A stretch of DNA of 15,052 bases from Verrucomicrobiales bacterium (GTDB lineage Bacteria; Verrucomicrobiota; Verrucomicrobiae; Limisphaerales; UBA9464): positions 1 through 15,052 of the forward strand of contig SXXZ01000017.1 of the NCBI GenBank assembly GCA_005789375.1. Direction: 5' to 3'. The notes under the pieces were generated by a model. That model ran no database searches and was not told where the DNA came from. It worked only from the letters and a program-made list of their open reading frames with translations. Shown here in pieces: positions 1 to 7,972 of the stretch; position 1 is the stretch's first letter, and each line of letters begins with the position of its first letter. A program made the position numbers and the translations under genes.

Positions 1-227
1 CCACCGTCGGCCGGCCTCACTTGAACGTGGGCCAATCGGGTAATGATTTTTGGCAGAAGACCGGCCCTGGGAGCGGCGATTGGGCTCTCCGTGCTTTGAG
101 CACCGCTCAAGATGCTAATTTCAAGATGTCTGTGACCGCCAATGTTCCGGAGCCCACCACGGTGGCTCTCGGTGTGGTCGGTGCAGCGTTCTTGGGTGCT
201 TCCGCCCTCCGCCGCAACCGCCGCTAA
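1..227 (+). CDS. PEP-CTERM sorting-domain protein, C-terminal fragment
   Basis: The reading frame is already open at the left edge and ends at TAA 225-227, so only about the last 75 residues are visible. The end has the three parts of a PEP-CTERM sorting signal: VPEP, then a hydrophobic stretch (VALGVVGAAFLGASAL), then a basic tail RRNRR at the very C-terminus. In known systems this tail is recognised by an exosortase (EpsH/XrtA-type) that processes exported proteins, often surface or exopolysaccharide-associated ones. The visible upstream part (NDFWQKTGPGSGDW, ALRALSTAQDANFKM) shows no domain I can name, so the function of the mature protein is unknown. The gene is followed closely by a strong terminator, so it is the last gene of its transcript. 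No exosortase gene is present in this window. Confidence 0.85.
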   Translation, partial: TVGRPHLNVGQSGNDFWQKTGPGSGDWALRALSTAQDANFKMSVTANVPEPTTVALGVVGAAFLGASALRRNRR

Positions 228-258
228 TCGGCAGTTCTAAGTTTTTCCTTTCTTTACA

Positions 259-286
259 GGCGCGATGGTTTCCATCGCGCCTTTTT
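259..286 (+). terminator. Rho-independent terminator after the PEP-CTERM gene
   Basis: A perfect 10-bp stem (259-268 GGCGCGATGG with 272-281 CCATCGCGCC) closes a 3-base TTT loop and is followed directly by five T at 282-286. It lies 31 bases after the stop of the PEP-CTERM gene and before the DsbD-like gene, so it separates the two transcripts. A run of T-rich sequence (241-255) precedes the stem, but the complementary strand has no matching gene that would use it. Confidence 0.93.
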
Positions 287-321
287 CTATGCCTGGGTCC
301 GGTAGGGCGCACTTTTCGACG

Positions 322-345
322 GGCCGACCGGAGTCAGAGTCGGCC
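322..345. promoter_or_regulatory. Inverted repeat in the DsbD-like gene leader
   Basis: GGCCGAC (322-328) and GTCGGCC (339-345) form a perfect 7-bp inverted repeat with a 10-base spacer. It lies 63 bases before the preferred start of the DsbD-like gene and after the upstream terminator, so it sits in the promoter or leader region. It could be a dimeric regulator site or an RNA hairpin. It has no T tract, so it is not a terminator. I see no convincing -35/-10 pair. Confidence 0.3.
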
Positions 346-408
346 GAGTAAGCCAGAGAACGGGCAGAAGGATTGGACAAGGGGCTTGGTGTCCCTTTTG
401 ATTGCTCC

Positions 409-2526
409 ATGCGCTGGATTGGGTTGTTGCTGTCGTTGTGCTGGATGGCTGGACAGGGTGAGATGAGAGCGGAATCGGCCACTCGCGTCGAGTTGTGGAC
501 CGACCAGTCCACGGCCCGCCCCGGTTCTACGGTCACGGCAGCCATCCGCCTTCAGATGGCCGAGGGGTGGCATATTTATTGGCGCCATCCGGGTGACGAG
601 GTGGGCCTTAAGACTCGGGTCGAGTGGACCCTGCCACCGGGAGTTACGGCTGGAGCCATTCAGTGGCCCGTTCCCGACAAGACCACCGAAAAAGAATTCG
701 ATACACTCACCTACGCCGGGACCGTCGTGCTACTGGTTCCTATTGAGATTCCTGCCGGCCAAGTGCTGGGTCCCATCACGCTCAAGGCCAAGGTCCGATG
801 GCTCGAATGTCATGAGGAATGCGTCCCGGGCAATGCCACGGTGGAGACACGGGTCACGGTCGACAATCTTTCGGAGGTGTCCGTCCATTTGGCGGAAATT
901 CAGTCGGCCAAGAAACGCGTACCGCGCACGATTCAAGACCTTCCCATCCGCGCGGTTTGGGAGGCTTCCGAGGGCGTTGTGCCTCGTAAACTAGTGATCT
1001 CTTGGAAGCCCGGATCTGGGGTTTCGGGGTTTGATGTATTTCCTTTCGAAGCGGTGGGAGGGGTGGCCCCGGTGTCGATCAAAACCGAATACCTTGATCC
1101 GCAGAACGGGTTCCTTCGCATTCGCAAGACGGTTCCAGTTGGCGACTCTGGGTGGCCCGACCGATTAGAGGGATTGCTGGTCGCGAAGGGGGCAGAACCT
1201 GCGGCAGAACCTGTAGAATTCAGCGTGCCCATTGTGGCGCCATTGGCTGACCTTTCGACCGCACGCCCTGAGCCTGTTTCCATGGCGGAGTTACTCGTCA
1301 AGCTGCTCTCGGCCTTTGTGGGTGGGCTCATCCTCAATGTGATGCCGTGCGTGCTGCCGGTCTTAGCGCTGAAGGTGTTGGGGTTCGTGCAGCAGGCCAA
1401 GGAGGAGCCCCGGCGGGTGCGGACGCTCGGCTTGGTCTATGGGGCAGGGGTGTTGGCGTCGTTCTTGGTCTTGGCGGGCGTGGCTTTGGCTGTGCAGGCG
1501 GCGGGTGGCACGGCGAGTTGGAGTGCGCCTTTTCAGAACCCAGTCTTTCGAGTGCTGATCACGGTGCTCATCACCTTGGTGGCTTTGAATCTTTTTGGCG
1601 TGTTCGAGCTGACCTTGGGCGGATCGGCCATGCAAAAGGCTTCGGACCTTTCTTCAAAAGAGGGGTGGAGTGGGGCCTTCTTTAATGGAGTTCTTGCGGC
1701 CGTTTTGGCGACTCCATGCACGGCACCCTTCTTGGCTTCGGCGCTGGCGTTCGCCTTCCTTCAGCCGCCTTTGGTGATTCTTTTGTTCTTTGTCGCCATC
1801 GGGGCGGGTCTGGCATTGCCGTTTGTGGCGTTGTGCTGGGAGCCGGCTTGGTTGCGTTTCTTGCCGAAGCCGGGTGTTTGGATGGTTCGTTTCAAGGTGG
1901 GCATGGGTTTCCCTATGTTGGCGACGGCGATGTGGTTGTTCTGGTTTACGGCCGGCCGTTTGGGTGAATCGGGCACTGGCGTGTTGTGGTTCGGGTTGTT
2001 TTTGGTGGTCTTGGCCTCGGCGGCTTGGGTCTGGGGGGAGTTTGTGCAGCGTTCGACCCGGGGTCGGGGTTGGGCCATGGCCATCGCAGCGTTGCTGTTG
2101 CTGGCTGGATACTTTGGTTTTTTAGAAGGTCAGTTGGATTGGCGTACGCCGGCAGGTCGGCGGGTTAAGGGGTTGGAGTGGCAGAAATGGAGTGCTGCTG
2201 CGGTCGAGCAAGCCCGTCGTGAGGGGCATCCGGTGATGGTGGATTTCACGGCCGACAGTTGTCTCAACTGCAAGTGGAATAAGGCGACGGCCATCGAGAT
2301 CGATGCCACTCGGGCGCGGATCAAGGAATTGGGGGTTCGTGTTTTTGAGGGCGATTTCACTGATGGAGATCCGATCATTGCTGATGAACTCAAGAAGCAT
2401 GGCCGCCGGGGTGTGCCTTTGGTTCTGATGTATTCCGCAGACTTGGCTAAAGCTCCGGAACTCCTGCCTGTGGTGCTGACACCCGGTATTGTGGCTGAGG
2501 CCTTGCAGCGAGCGGCCACGCGTTGA
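409..2526 (+). CDS. DsbD/ScsB-like thiol:disulfide interchange protein
   Basis: Inner-membrane protein that carries electrons from cytoplasmic thioredoxin to periplasmic thiols. From the ATG at 409 it is 705 residues: a signal-peptide-like start (MRWIGLLLSLCWMAG), a periplasmic DsbD-alpha-like domain with CHEEC (Cys134, Cys138), a polytopic DsbD/CcdA core (about 300-580) with the paired motifs NVMPCVLP (Cys314) and ATPCTAPF (Cys437), and a C-terminal thioredoxin domain with CLNC (Cys618, Cys621) and a following GVP loop. The three cysteine pairs needed for a relay are all present. It is longer than E. coli DsbD (about 565) because of a larger N-terminal part, as in ScsB-type proteins. A TTG at 373 in the same frame would add 12 polar residues before the signal peptide, so 409 is preferred. 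The next gene starts about 180 bases on and encodes a c-type cytochrome, a class of protein whose maturation uses DsbD/CcdA-type reductants. Confidence 0.92.
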   Translation: MRWIGLLLSLCWMAGQGEMRAESATRVELWTDQSTARPGSTVTAAIRLQMAEGWHIYWRHPGDEVGLKTRVEWTLPPGVTAGAIQWPVPDKTTEKEFDTLTYAGTVVLLVPIEIPAGQVLGPITLKAKVRWLECHEECVPGNATVETRVTVDNLSEVSVHLAEIQSAKKRVPRTIQDLPIRAVWEASEGVVPRKLVISWKPGSGVSGFDVFPFEAVGGVAPVSIKTEYLDPQNGFLRIRKTVPVGDSGWPDRLEGLLVAKGAEPAAEPVEFSVPIVAPLADLSTARPEPVSMAELLVKLLSAFVGGLILNVMPCVLPVLALKVLGFVQQAKEEPRRVRTLGLVYGAGVLASFLVLAGVALAVQAAGGTASWSAPFQNPVFRVLITVLITLVALNLFGVFELTLGGSAMQKASDLSSKEGWSGAFFNGVLAAVLATPCTAPFLASALAFAFLQPPLVILLFFVAIGAGLALPFVALCWEPAWLRFLPKPGVWMVRFKVGMGFPMLATAMWLFWFTAGRLGESGTGVLWFGLFLVVLASAAWVWGEFVQRSTRGRGWAMAIAALLLLAGYFGFLEGQLDWRTPAGRRVKGLEWQKWSAAAVEQARREGHPVMVDFTADSCLNCKWNKATAIEIDATRARIKELGVRVFEGDFTDGDPIIADELKKHGRRGVPLVLMYSADLAKAPELLPVVLTPGIVAEALQRAATR

Positions 2527-2530
2527 GCTT

Positions 2531-2576
2531 CGGCGCGCCGTGAGGGGCTCTGCGGGGTTGGGCCTGCGCTCGCAGG
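2531..2576. other. Two GC-rich palindromes after the DsbD-like gene
   Basis: The gap after the DsbD-like stop holds a perfect 10-base palindrome CGGCGCGCCG (2531-2540) and a second short one, CCTGCG-CT-CGCAGG (2563-2576). Neither is followed by a T tract, so neither is a standard intrinsic terminator. They may be weak or factor-dependent termination signals, or chance in GC-rich DNA. An AT-rich patch (about 2596-2612) follows them and is the best place for a promoter of the downstream operon, but I cannot align a clear -35/-10 pair. Confidence 0.25.
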
Positions 2577-2705
2577 GATCGTTCGGTGGGCGGGAGATTC
2601 TTTTGTTATTTTACGGAGCTGCTGGCATCGAAACCAATTGAGGGCTGGGTTTGCTGTCGGCCTGGGTTCATTCTCGTGCGTGTGAACTCTCTAGGTTGGG
2701 TCGCC

Positions 2706-5700
2706 GTGAGCAGGACCTCGTTCGCAATGGCGATCGCAATGGCGGTCGCTGGGACTTGCCGTGGTGCTGAGGCGGTGTCTTCGCCCAAGACCCGGGTGAG
2801 CTATTCGGAGGCCTACGGAAAAACCGATCGGGCGACGAATGTGGCTGCGGCTGACGTGGCTCGCTTCGCTCCTGTTTCCCCTGATCGAGCTTTGGAGACG
2901 TTCCAGATTCGGAAGGGCTTCCGTCTGGAATTGGCGGCGAGCGAGCCTCAGGTGGTGAGTCCGGTGACGATGGCTTTTGATGAGGATGGCCGAGCGTTCG
3001 TCGCCGAAATGATCGATTACTCCGAGCGCCGGGATGAGACCCCGCATGCCGGGCGGATTCGGATGCTGGAGGATCTCGATGGCGATGGTCGTTTCGACCG
3101 TTCTACGGTCTTTGCTGACCACCTTCCTTGGCCGACGGCTCTCATTTGTTCTCGGGGCGGGCTGTATGTTGGGGCCTCTCCGGATATCCTGTGGCTCAAA
3201 GACACGACGGGCGATGGTCGGGCCGACGAACGCCGCGTCGTGGTGAGCGGATTCGGCAGTGGGGTGGCCCGACTTAATGTTCAGGCTCTCCTCAATTCCT
3301 TCAATTGGGGGCTGGATCACCGCCTTTACGGGGCCACCGGTCCCAATGGGGGAAATCGTGTGGTCCAGTCGGGTGCGGAGGGATCCGGTCTCGATTTGCG
3401 GGGCGTGGATTTCAGCCTCGATCCTTTGACCGAAACGCTCCGTCCGGAGACGGGCGGCGGTCAGTACGGACTCTCCTTCGATTCGGTGGGAAATCGATTC
3501 GTGTGCAGCAACAGCGATCACCTCCAGTGGATGGCCTTGGACTGGCCGCATGCTTCGCGCAATCCCTGGGTCGCTCTGCCGTCGCCGCGGGTGAGCATCG
3601 CTGCCGACGGACCCGCGGCTGAAGTGTTCCGGATTAGTCCCGACGAGCCTTGGCGCATTGTTCGGACGCGGTGGCGCATTAGTGGGGTAGTCCCAGGCAT
3701 GGTCGAGGGCGGTGGGCGGGTCTCGGGTTATTTCACGGGGGCCACTGGGGCGACGGTGTACCGCGGTGATGCCTATGGCCCGGAGTTTTCCGACAACGTT
3801 TTCATCGGCGATGCTGGGGGCAACCTGGTCCACCGGAAGGTGTTGAAGGCCGACGGGGTGGGCTGGGTGGCGCGTCGTCCCGTCGACGAACAGGGTGTTG
3901 AGTTTCTAGCTTCGCGAGACACGTGGTTCCGGCCGGTGCATTTCCAGAATGGTCCGGAGGGTTGTCTGTACATCGTGGATATGTACCGGGAGGTCATCGA
4001 GCACCCGTGGTCTATCCCTGAGGCCATTAAGCAGCACTTGGATCTCAACAGCGGTAATGACCGTGGCCGCATTTGGCGGGTGGTTCCGGAGGGTTTTCGA
4101 AGACCGGCTCCGCGGCGGTGGAGCCAAGCCTCGGTGAGCCAGTGCGTGGCGGCTCTCGAAAGCTCGAATGGATGGGTTCGCGAGACAGCGTCGCGCCTCA
4201 TTCACGAACGTCAGGACCGTTCTGCGGTGCCGGAGTTGGAGCGGTTGCTCGAGCAATCGGCGGTCCCGCTGGCCCGACTGCATGCTTTGTATTCACTCGA
4301 GGGATTGAAGGGGCTGGAGGGGGCGCGCCTTCTGACAATCGCCCTGGCCGACCGGGATGAACGCGTTCGCGAGCATGCTGTGAAATGGGTGGAGCGTCGG
4401 GTGACGGGCTCGGATCCGACGGCCAAGAGCCTTCAGGGACTGCTCTTGAGCTTGGTCGATGATCCGTCCGTGCGAGTTCGTTGCCAAGTAGCCCTCACTC
4501 TGGGGGCCTGGTCGGGTCCAGAACGGAACAAAGCCTTGGCCCGGATCGTCATTCGGGACTGGGATCAACCATGGGTGCAGGCGGCGGTCTTGAGTGGTCT
4601 CTGGACGGGTGCCGGAGAGGTGCTCGCAAGTCTGGCTCAGGACCCGAGATTCATTCAGCGACCACGCAGCGGGGAGTTTCTTGAGGCGATTGCGACGGTG
4701 ATGGGCGCGCAAGGGCTTCCGGGTGAGGTGGAAGTTTTTCTGGACCGGGTGGCTAGCCCCGAGTGGTCTGCCCCGGCGCCTCGCATGGTTCGTGCCTTTC
4801 TCGAGGCTGCGGCCCGCTCTGGCAAATCGGTGGTTTCCCGGGAGTCGGAGGAGCGCCTGCAGAGGCTGTTTCGATCCGCCATCGTCCGTTCTGCAGAGGA
4901 AGGACTGGCGGAGGCCGATCGGGTCCGGGCGGTGGAGTTGCTTGCGGTGGGCCGTCCGGCCGAGGTGGTTGAACCCTTGAGCCGGTTGCTGCTGACGGAC
5001 TCGCCCCGCGTTCGTGCGGCGGCCATTCAGTCCTTGGGGCGTTTGAACTCTCCAGGCGTGGGTGAACGGCTTCTCAAGCCATGGAAGGCTTATCGGGCTG
5101 AGGATCGGGTGGCTGTGGTGGCGTTGCTTGCTCATCGCCCCGAGCGCGCCCAGGCGCTGCTGGCAGCAGTGGAGCGGGGTGAAGTCGGCCCCGCAGCGAT
5201 CCCCGCGGCCACAGTCCGAAGCCTTCAGACCCATTCAAGCCCCGCCGTCGCGTTGGCCGCGCTGCAATGGCTTCCGAAGGAACCCTCCAGCGCCGATACC
5301 GTAGCCGCGCTCCAATCGGCATTGACCTTGCCCGGCTCAAAGGCCCGAGGAGGCTTGATCTTTCTCGAACGCTGCGCGGCCTGTCATCGTGCCGGTTCCG
5401 ACGGTCATGCCGTGGGGCCGGATTTGGTGACGGTGCGCACGGCAGGAAAAGCCAAACTGCTCACAAGCATGGTGCAACCGCATGCCGAGGTGGCTCCTCA
5501 ATACATCGCCTTTACCGTGGAAACACTGGACGGCGAAACCTACGCGGCCTTGATCGCCCGGGAGACGCCTACTCATGTGACGCTGCGTCTCGGCGGCGGT
5601 CAGGAGCTCACTTTGGAGCGTCGAGCTATCCGTTCCATGCGCAGCTCGGGGCAGTCGCTCATGCCCGAGGGTCTTCTTTCCGGGTTGTCCCCGGAGGCGG

Positions 5701-5765
5701 TGGCCGATTTGTTGGAGTTTGTTTCCAATGCTCCGGTTTCAGTTTCGCTTCCTTCAAAACCATGA
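2706..5765 (+). CDS. PVC-type dehydrogenase with HEAT repeats and C-terminal cytochrome c
   Basis: Large exported protein (1019 residues from this start) with the three-part architecture typical of Planctomycetes and Verrucomicrobia. The first part is a beta-propeller dehydrogenase domain of the PVC membrane-bound type from about residue 66 (FQIRKGFRLELAASEP), with two calcium-loop-like motifs, DLDGDGRFD (Asp123 on) and DTTGDGRAD (Asp166 on). Next are HEAT-like helical repeats, about 470-870. Last is a haem-binding domain with CAACH (5373-5387; Cys890, Cys893, His894) and a likely axial Met986 in LMPEGL. The start is uncertain. GTG 2706 gives a compact signal peptide (SRTSFAMAIAMAVAG, cut after RGA or AEA); GTG 2676, GTG 2682 and ATG 2727 are alternatives in the same frame. 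The substrate is not known for this family and is not visible here. Its stop overlaps the next gene's ATG, so the two are translationally coupled. Electrons presumably leave through the haem to the respiratory chain. Confidence 0.9.
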   Translation: MSRTSFAMAIAMAVAGTCRGAEAVSSPKTRVSYSEAYGKTDRATNVAAADVARFAPVSPDRALETFQIRKGFRLELAASEPQVVSPVTMAFDEDGRAFVAEMIDYSERRDETPHAGRIRMLEDLDGDGRFDRSTVFADHLPWPTALICSRGGLYVGASPDILWLKDTTGDGRADERRVVVSGFGSGVARLNVQALLNSFNWGLDHRLYGATGPNGGNRVVQSGAEGSGLDLRGVDFSLDPLTETLRPETGGGQYGLSFDSVGNRFVCSNSDHLQWMALDWPHASRNPWVALPSPRVSIAADGPAAEVFRISPDEPWRIVRTRWRISGVVPGMVEGGGRVSGYFTGATGATVYRGDAYGPEFSDNVFIGDAGGNLVHRKVLKADGVGWVARRPVDEQGVEFLASRDTWFRPVHFQNGPEGCLYIVDMYREVIEHPWSIPEAIKQHLDLNSGNDRGRIWRVVPEGFRRPAPRRWSQASVSQCVAALESSNGWVRETASRLIHERQDRSAVPELERLLEQSAVPLARLHALYSLEGLKGLEGARLLTIALADRDERVREHAVKWVERRVTGSDPTAKSLQGLLLSLVDDPSVRVRCQVALTLGAWSGPERNKALARIVIRDWDQPWVQAAVLSGLWTGAGEVLASLAQDPRFIQRPRSGEFLEAIATVMGAQGLPGEVEVFLDRVASPEWSAPAPRMVRAFLEAAARSGKSVVSRESEERLQRLFRSAIVRSAEEGLAEADRVRAVELLAVGRPAEVVEPLSRLLLTDSPRVRAAAIQSLGRLNSPGVGERLLKPWKAYRAEDRVAVVALLAHRPERAQALLAAVERGEVGPAAIPAATVRSLQTHSSPAVALAALQWLPKEPSSADTVAALQSALTLPGSKARGGLIFLERCAACHRAGSDGHAVGPDLVTVRTAGKAKLLTSMVQPHAEVAPQYIAFTVETLDGETYAALIARETPTHVTLRLGGGQELTLERRAIRSMRSSGQSLMPEGLLSGLSPEAVADLLEFVSNAPVSVSLPSKP

Positions 5766-7972
5766 ATGCCCCGGTGCCGATCGCGGTCTGTTTCACTTTT
5801 CCCATGCTCAGGAACTCTTCATTTTGGACGGCCCTCGGATTGCTGGTCCACACGGTGGTTTTAGCCGGTGCCGCTAATCCCGATTGGTTGATCGATCCAT
5901 CGCCGTATCGGGCGCGAGTTCAGGTTGCCCCGGATCGCCCCGAGCTCGTTCTCGACAACGGTCTGCTGCGGCGCGTCATTCGCATTGAGCCCAACGCGGC
6001 CACGGTTGCTTTGGAGAACCGCATTAGCGGCGAGTCCCTGATCCGCGGGGTGAAGCCCGAAGCCGTGGTGGAACTCAACGGCAAACGATTCGAGGTCGGG
6101 GGGCTTCAAGGACAACCGAACTACGCCTTCCTTAGGCCCGAATGGGAAGGGCAACTCAAAGCGCGGCCCGAGGCGTTTCGCTTTGTGGGCCATGAGATCG
6201 GAGTCCCTCAAGAACGCATGGCGTGGAAACGCGTGCGTCATCATGCGCCCGGGGTCCAATGGCCTCCGCGGGGAATGACTCTGAGGCTCGATTTCGAGGC
6301 ACCGTCGTCGTTGGTTTCCGAACCGTCACTCCGCGGGCTCCGAATTTCAGTGCACTACGAATTGTACGATGGCATTCCCTGCTACTCGAAGTGGTTGACC
6401 GTGAGCAACGGAACGGCCTCGGCGGTGACAATCAACCGGTTCTCCAGCGAGGTGCTTGCGGCCGTCGAGCGGGTTTCAGAAGTAGATGAGCTGTCGGTGG
6501 GGCTAACGCCTCCCAACTTCCATGTCGAAACCGACATGTCGTTTGGTGGAATGACCGGGGCGGGGGCCAATCGGCGTTCCTACCGGTGGCTGACGGATCC
6601 CGAGTTTCATTCCCAGGTCAATTACGAGAAGAAGACCCCCTGCTTGCTGGATGTGGGACCCGATCTGGGACCCGATCAAACGGTGGCTCCCGGGGCCACC
6701 TTCGAAACCTACCGAGCTTGGATCTTGCCGCAGGACAGCACGGACCGTGAGCGATGTGGCCTGGCCGTGCGGCGGATGATGCGCACGGTAGCTCCCTGGG
6801 TGACCGAGAACCCGCTAATGATGCACGTGGTTTCTTCGCACGGGCCGACGGTCACCAATGCCATCGATCAGTGCGCGGCCACCGGCTTCGAGATGCTTAT
6901 TCTCAGTTTTGGTAGCGGCTTCGACATGGAGAACGGACGCCCAGAAACCTTACAGAAAGCCAAAGCCTTCTCGGCCTATGCGCAGAGTCGGGGCGTGGAA
7001 ATCGGGAGCTATTCTCTCTTGGCCTCGCGCAGCGTCGGTGGCGGGAACGACGTGGTCTTGCCTCCCGGGCTCAAGCCGGTGTTTGGAAATTCGCCCTGCC
7101 TTCAAAGCCAGTGGGGCACCAACTACTTCCGCCGATTGTACGAGTTTCACCGTCAGAGCGGTTTCACCTTGCTGGAACACGATGGCTCTTATCCGGGAGA
7201 TCCCTGCGCATCCACGAATCATCCGGGGCACCGTCGATGGGAGGATTCTCGTTGGAACCAGTGGGTGGAGATTCGTGACTTCTACCGTTGGTGCCGGGGC
7301 GAGGGGTTCTACCTGAACGTGCCCGATCACTATTTCATGGCCGGTTCCACCAAAACTGGCATGGGCTACCGCGAGGTGAACTGGTCCTTGCCGCGGGAAC
7401 AGCAGGTCATTCATACCCGCCAGAACATTTATGACGGTACTTGGGAAAAAACCCCGAGCATGGGGTGGATGTTTGTGCCGCTGACCGAGTACCAGGGCGG
7501 AGGAGCCGCGGCGACCATCGAACCCTTGTCCGAGCACCTAGATCATTATCGGCACATGCTGGAGAGTAATTTGGCCTTGGGAGTCCAGGCCTGTTATCGC
7601 GGGCCGCGCCTCTTTGACAGCGAAGTGACCCGGTCCATGGTCAAAGGCCAAGTGGATTGGTTCAAGGCGCACCGAGACATTCTCGAGAGCGACCTGATCC
7701 ATGGCCGACGGGCCGACGCTCGGGACTTGGACTGGATGCTCCACGTGAATCCCTCCTTGAAAGAAAAGGGGATGCTAGTGGTCTTCAATCCACTCAATGA
7801 ACCGGTCCGCAAGGTGTTGAAACCTAATCTCTACTACACCGGATTGACCCAGACCGCGCGATTGCGGGAGCGCGGTGGCAAGGCGCAGCGCCTGCCGGTG
7901 GGTCGTGACGGTCGGGTGGAGGTGAGCGTGACTGTGGCAGCTCAGGGCATGAACTGGTGGGTAATCGAATGA
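5762..7972 (+). CDS. Secreted glycoside hydrolase, alpha-galactosidase-like (clan D)
   Basis: A 736-residue exported protein. Its ATG overlaps the previous stop as ATGA (5762-5765). A second ATG at 5804 would start directly at the signal peptide (MLRNSSFWTALGLLVHTVV, cut near AGA). The N-terminal half (about 40-330) reads like the beta-sandwich of GH36-type enzymes (HYELYDGIPCYSKW, then TVSNGTASAVTINRFSSEV). From about residue 353 it reads like a TIM barrel: MMHVVSSHG, then FEMLILSFGSG, then LLEHDGSYPGD with Asp474 as a candidate nucleophile, then LNVPDHYF with Asp522, then a barrel end and a small C-terminal beta domain ending in WWVIE. I assign it to the GH-D-like alpha-glycosidases from motif order, not from an alignment, so the exact family and linkage are open. 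It carries a perfect 12-bp tandem duplication (6654-6677). It lies between two haem-linked dehydrogenases, suggesting that the sugar it releases is oxidised outside the cytoplasm. Confidence 0.6.
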   Translation: MNAPVPIAVCFTFPMLRNSSFWTALGLLVHTVVLAGAANPDWLIDPSPYRARVQVAPDRPELVLDNGLLRRVIRIEPNAATVALENRISGESLIRGVKPEAVVELNGKRFEVGGLQGQPNYAFLRPEWEGQLKARPEAFRFVGHEIGVPQERMAWKRVRHHAPGVQWPPRGMTLRLDFEAPSSLVSEPSLRGLRISVHYELYDGIPCYSKWLTVSNGTASAVTINRFSSEVLAAVERVSEVDELSVGLTPPNFHVETDMSFGGMTGAGANRRSYRWLTDPEFHSQVNYEKKTPCLLDVGPDLGPDQTVAPGATFETYRAWILPQDSTDRERCGLAVRRMMRTVAPWVTENPLMMHVVSSHGPTVTNAIDQCAATGFEMLILSFGSGFDMENGRPETLQKAKAFSAYAQSRGVEIGSYSLLASRSVGGGNDVVLPPGLKPVFGNSPCLQSQWGTNYFRRLYEFHRQSGFTLLEHDGSYPGDPCASTNHPGHRRWEDSRWNQWVEIRDFYRWCRGEGFYLNVPDHYFMAGSTKTGMGYREVNWSLPREQQVIHTRQNIYDGTWEKTPSMGWMFVPLTEYQGGGAAATIEPLSEHLDHYRHMLESNLALGVQACYRGPRLFDSEVTRSMVKGQVDWFKAHRDILESDLIHGRRADARDLDWMLHVNPSLKEKGMLVVFNPLNEPVRKVLKPNLYYTGLTQTARLRERGGKAQRLPVGRDGRVEVSVTVAAQGMNWWVIE

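Noticed and set aside
2563..2576. CCTGCGCTCGCAGG as a terminator for the DsbD-like gene
   Set aside because: The stem is only 5 bp with a usable loop and there is no T tract, so it is kept only as a weak palindrome.
2691..3833. Long open frame on the - strand (380 codons) inside the PVC dehydrogenase gene
   Set aside because: It is fully antisense to a well-supported gene, has no recognisable domain, and its composition is what GC-rich coding DNA gives on the opposite strand.
4293..5234. Long open frame on the - strand (313 codons) opposite the HEAT-repeat region
   Set aside because: No domain or start signal is visible, and the + strand frame there has clear repeat and haem-domain continuity.
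5267..5761. Upstream extension of the glycosidase frame into the previous gene
   Set aside because: It overlaps the haem domain of the dehydrogenase in another frame, reads as Arg-rich nonsense and precedes a proper signal peptide. The ATGA overlap at 5762 is the better start.
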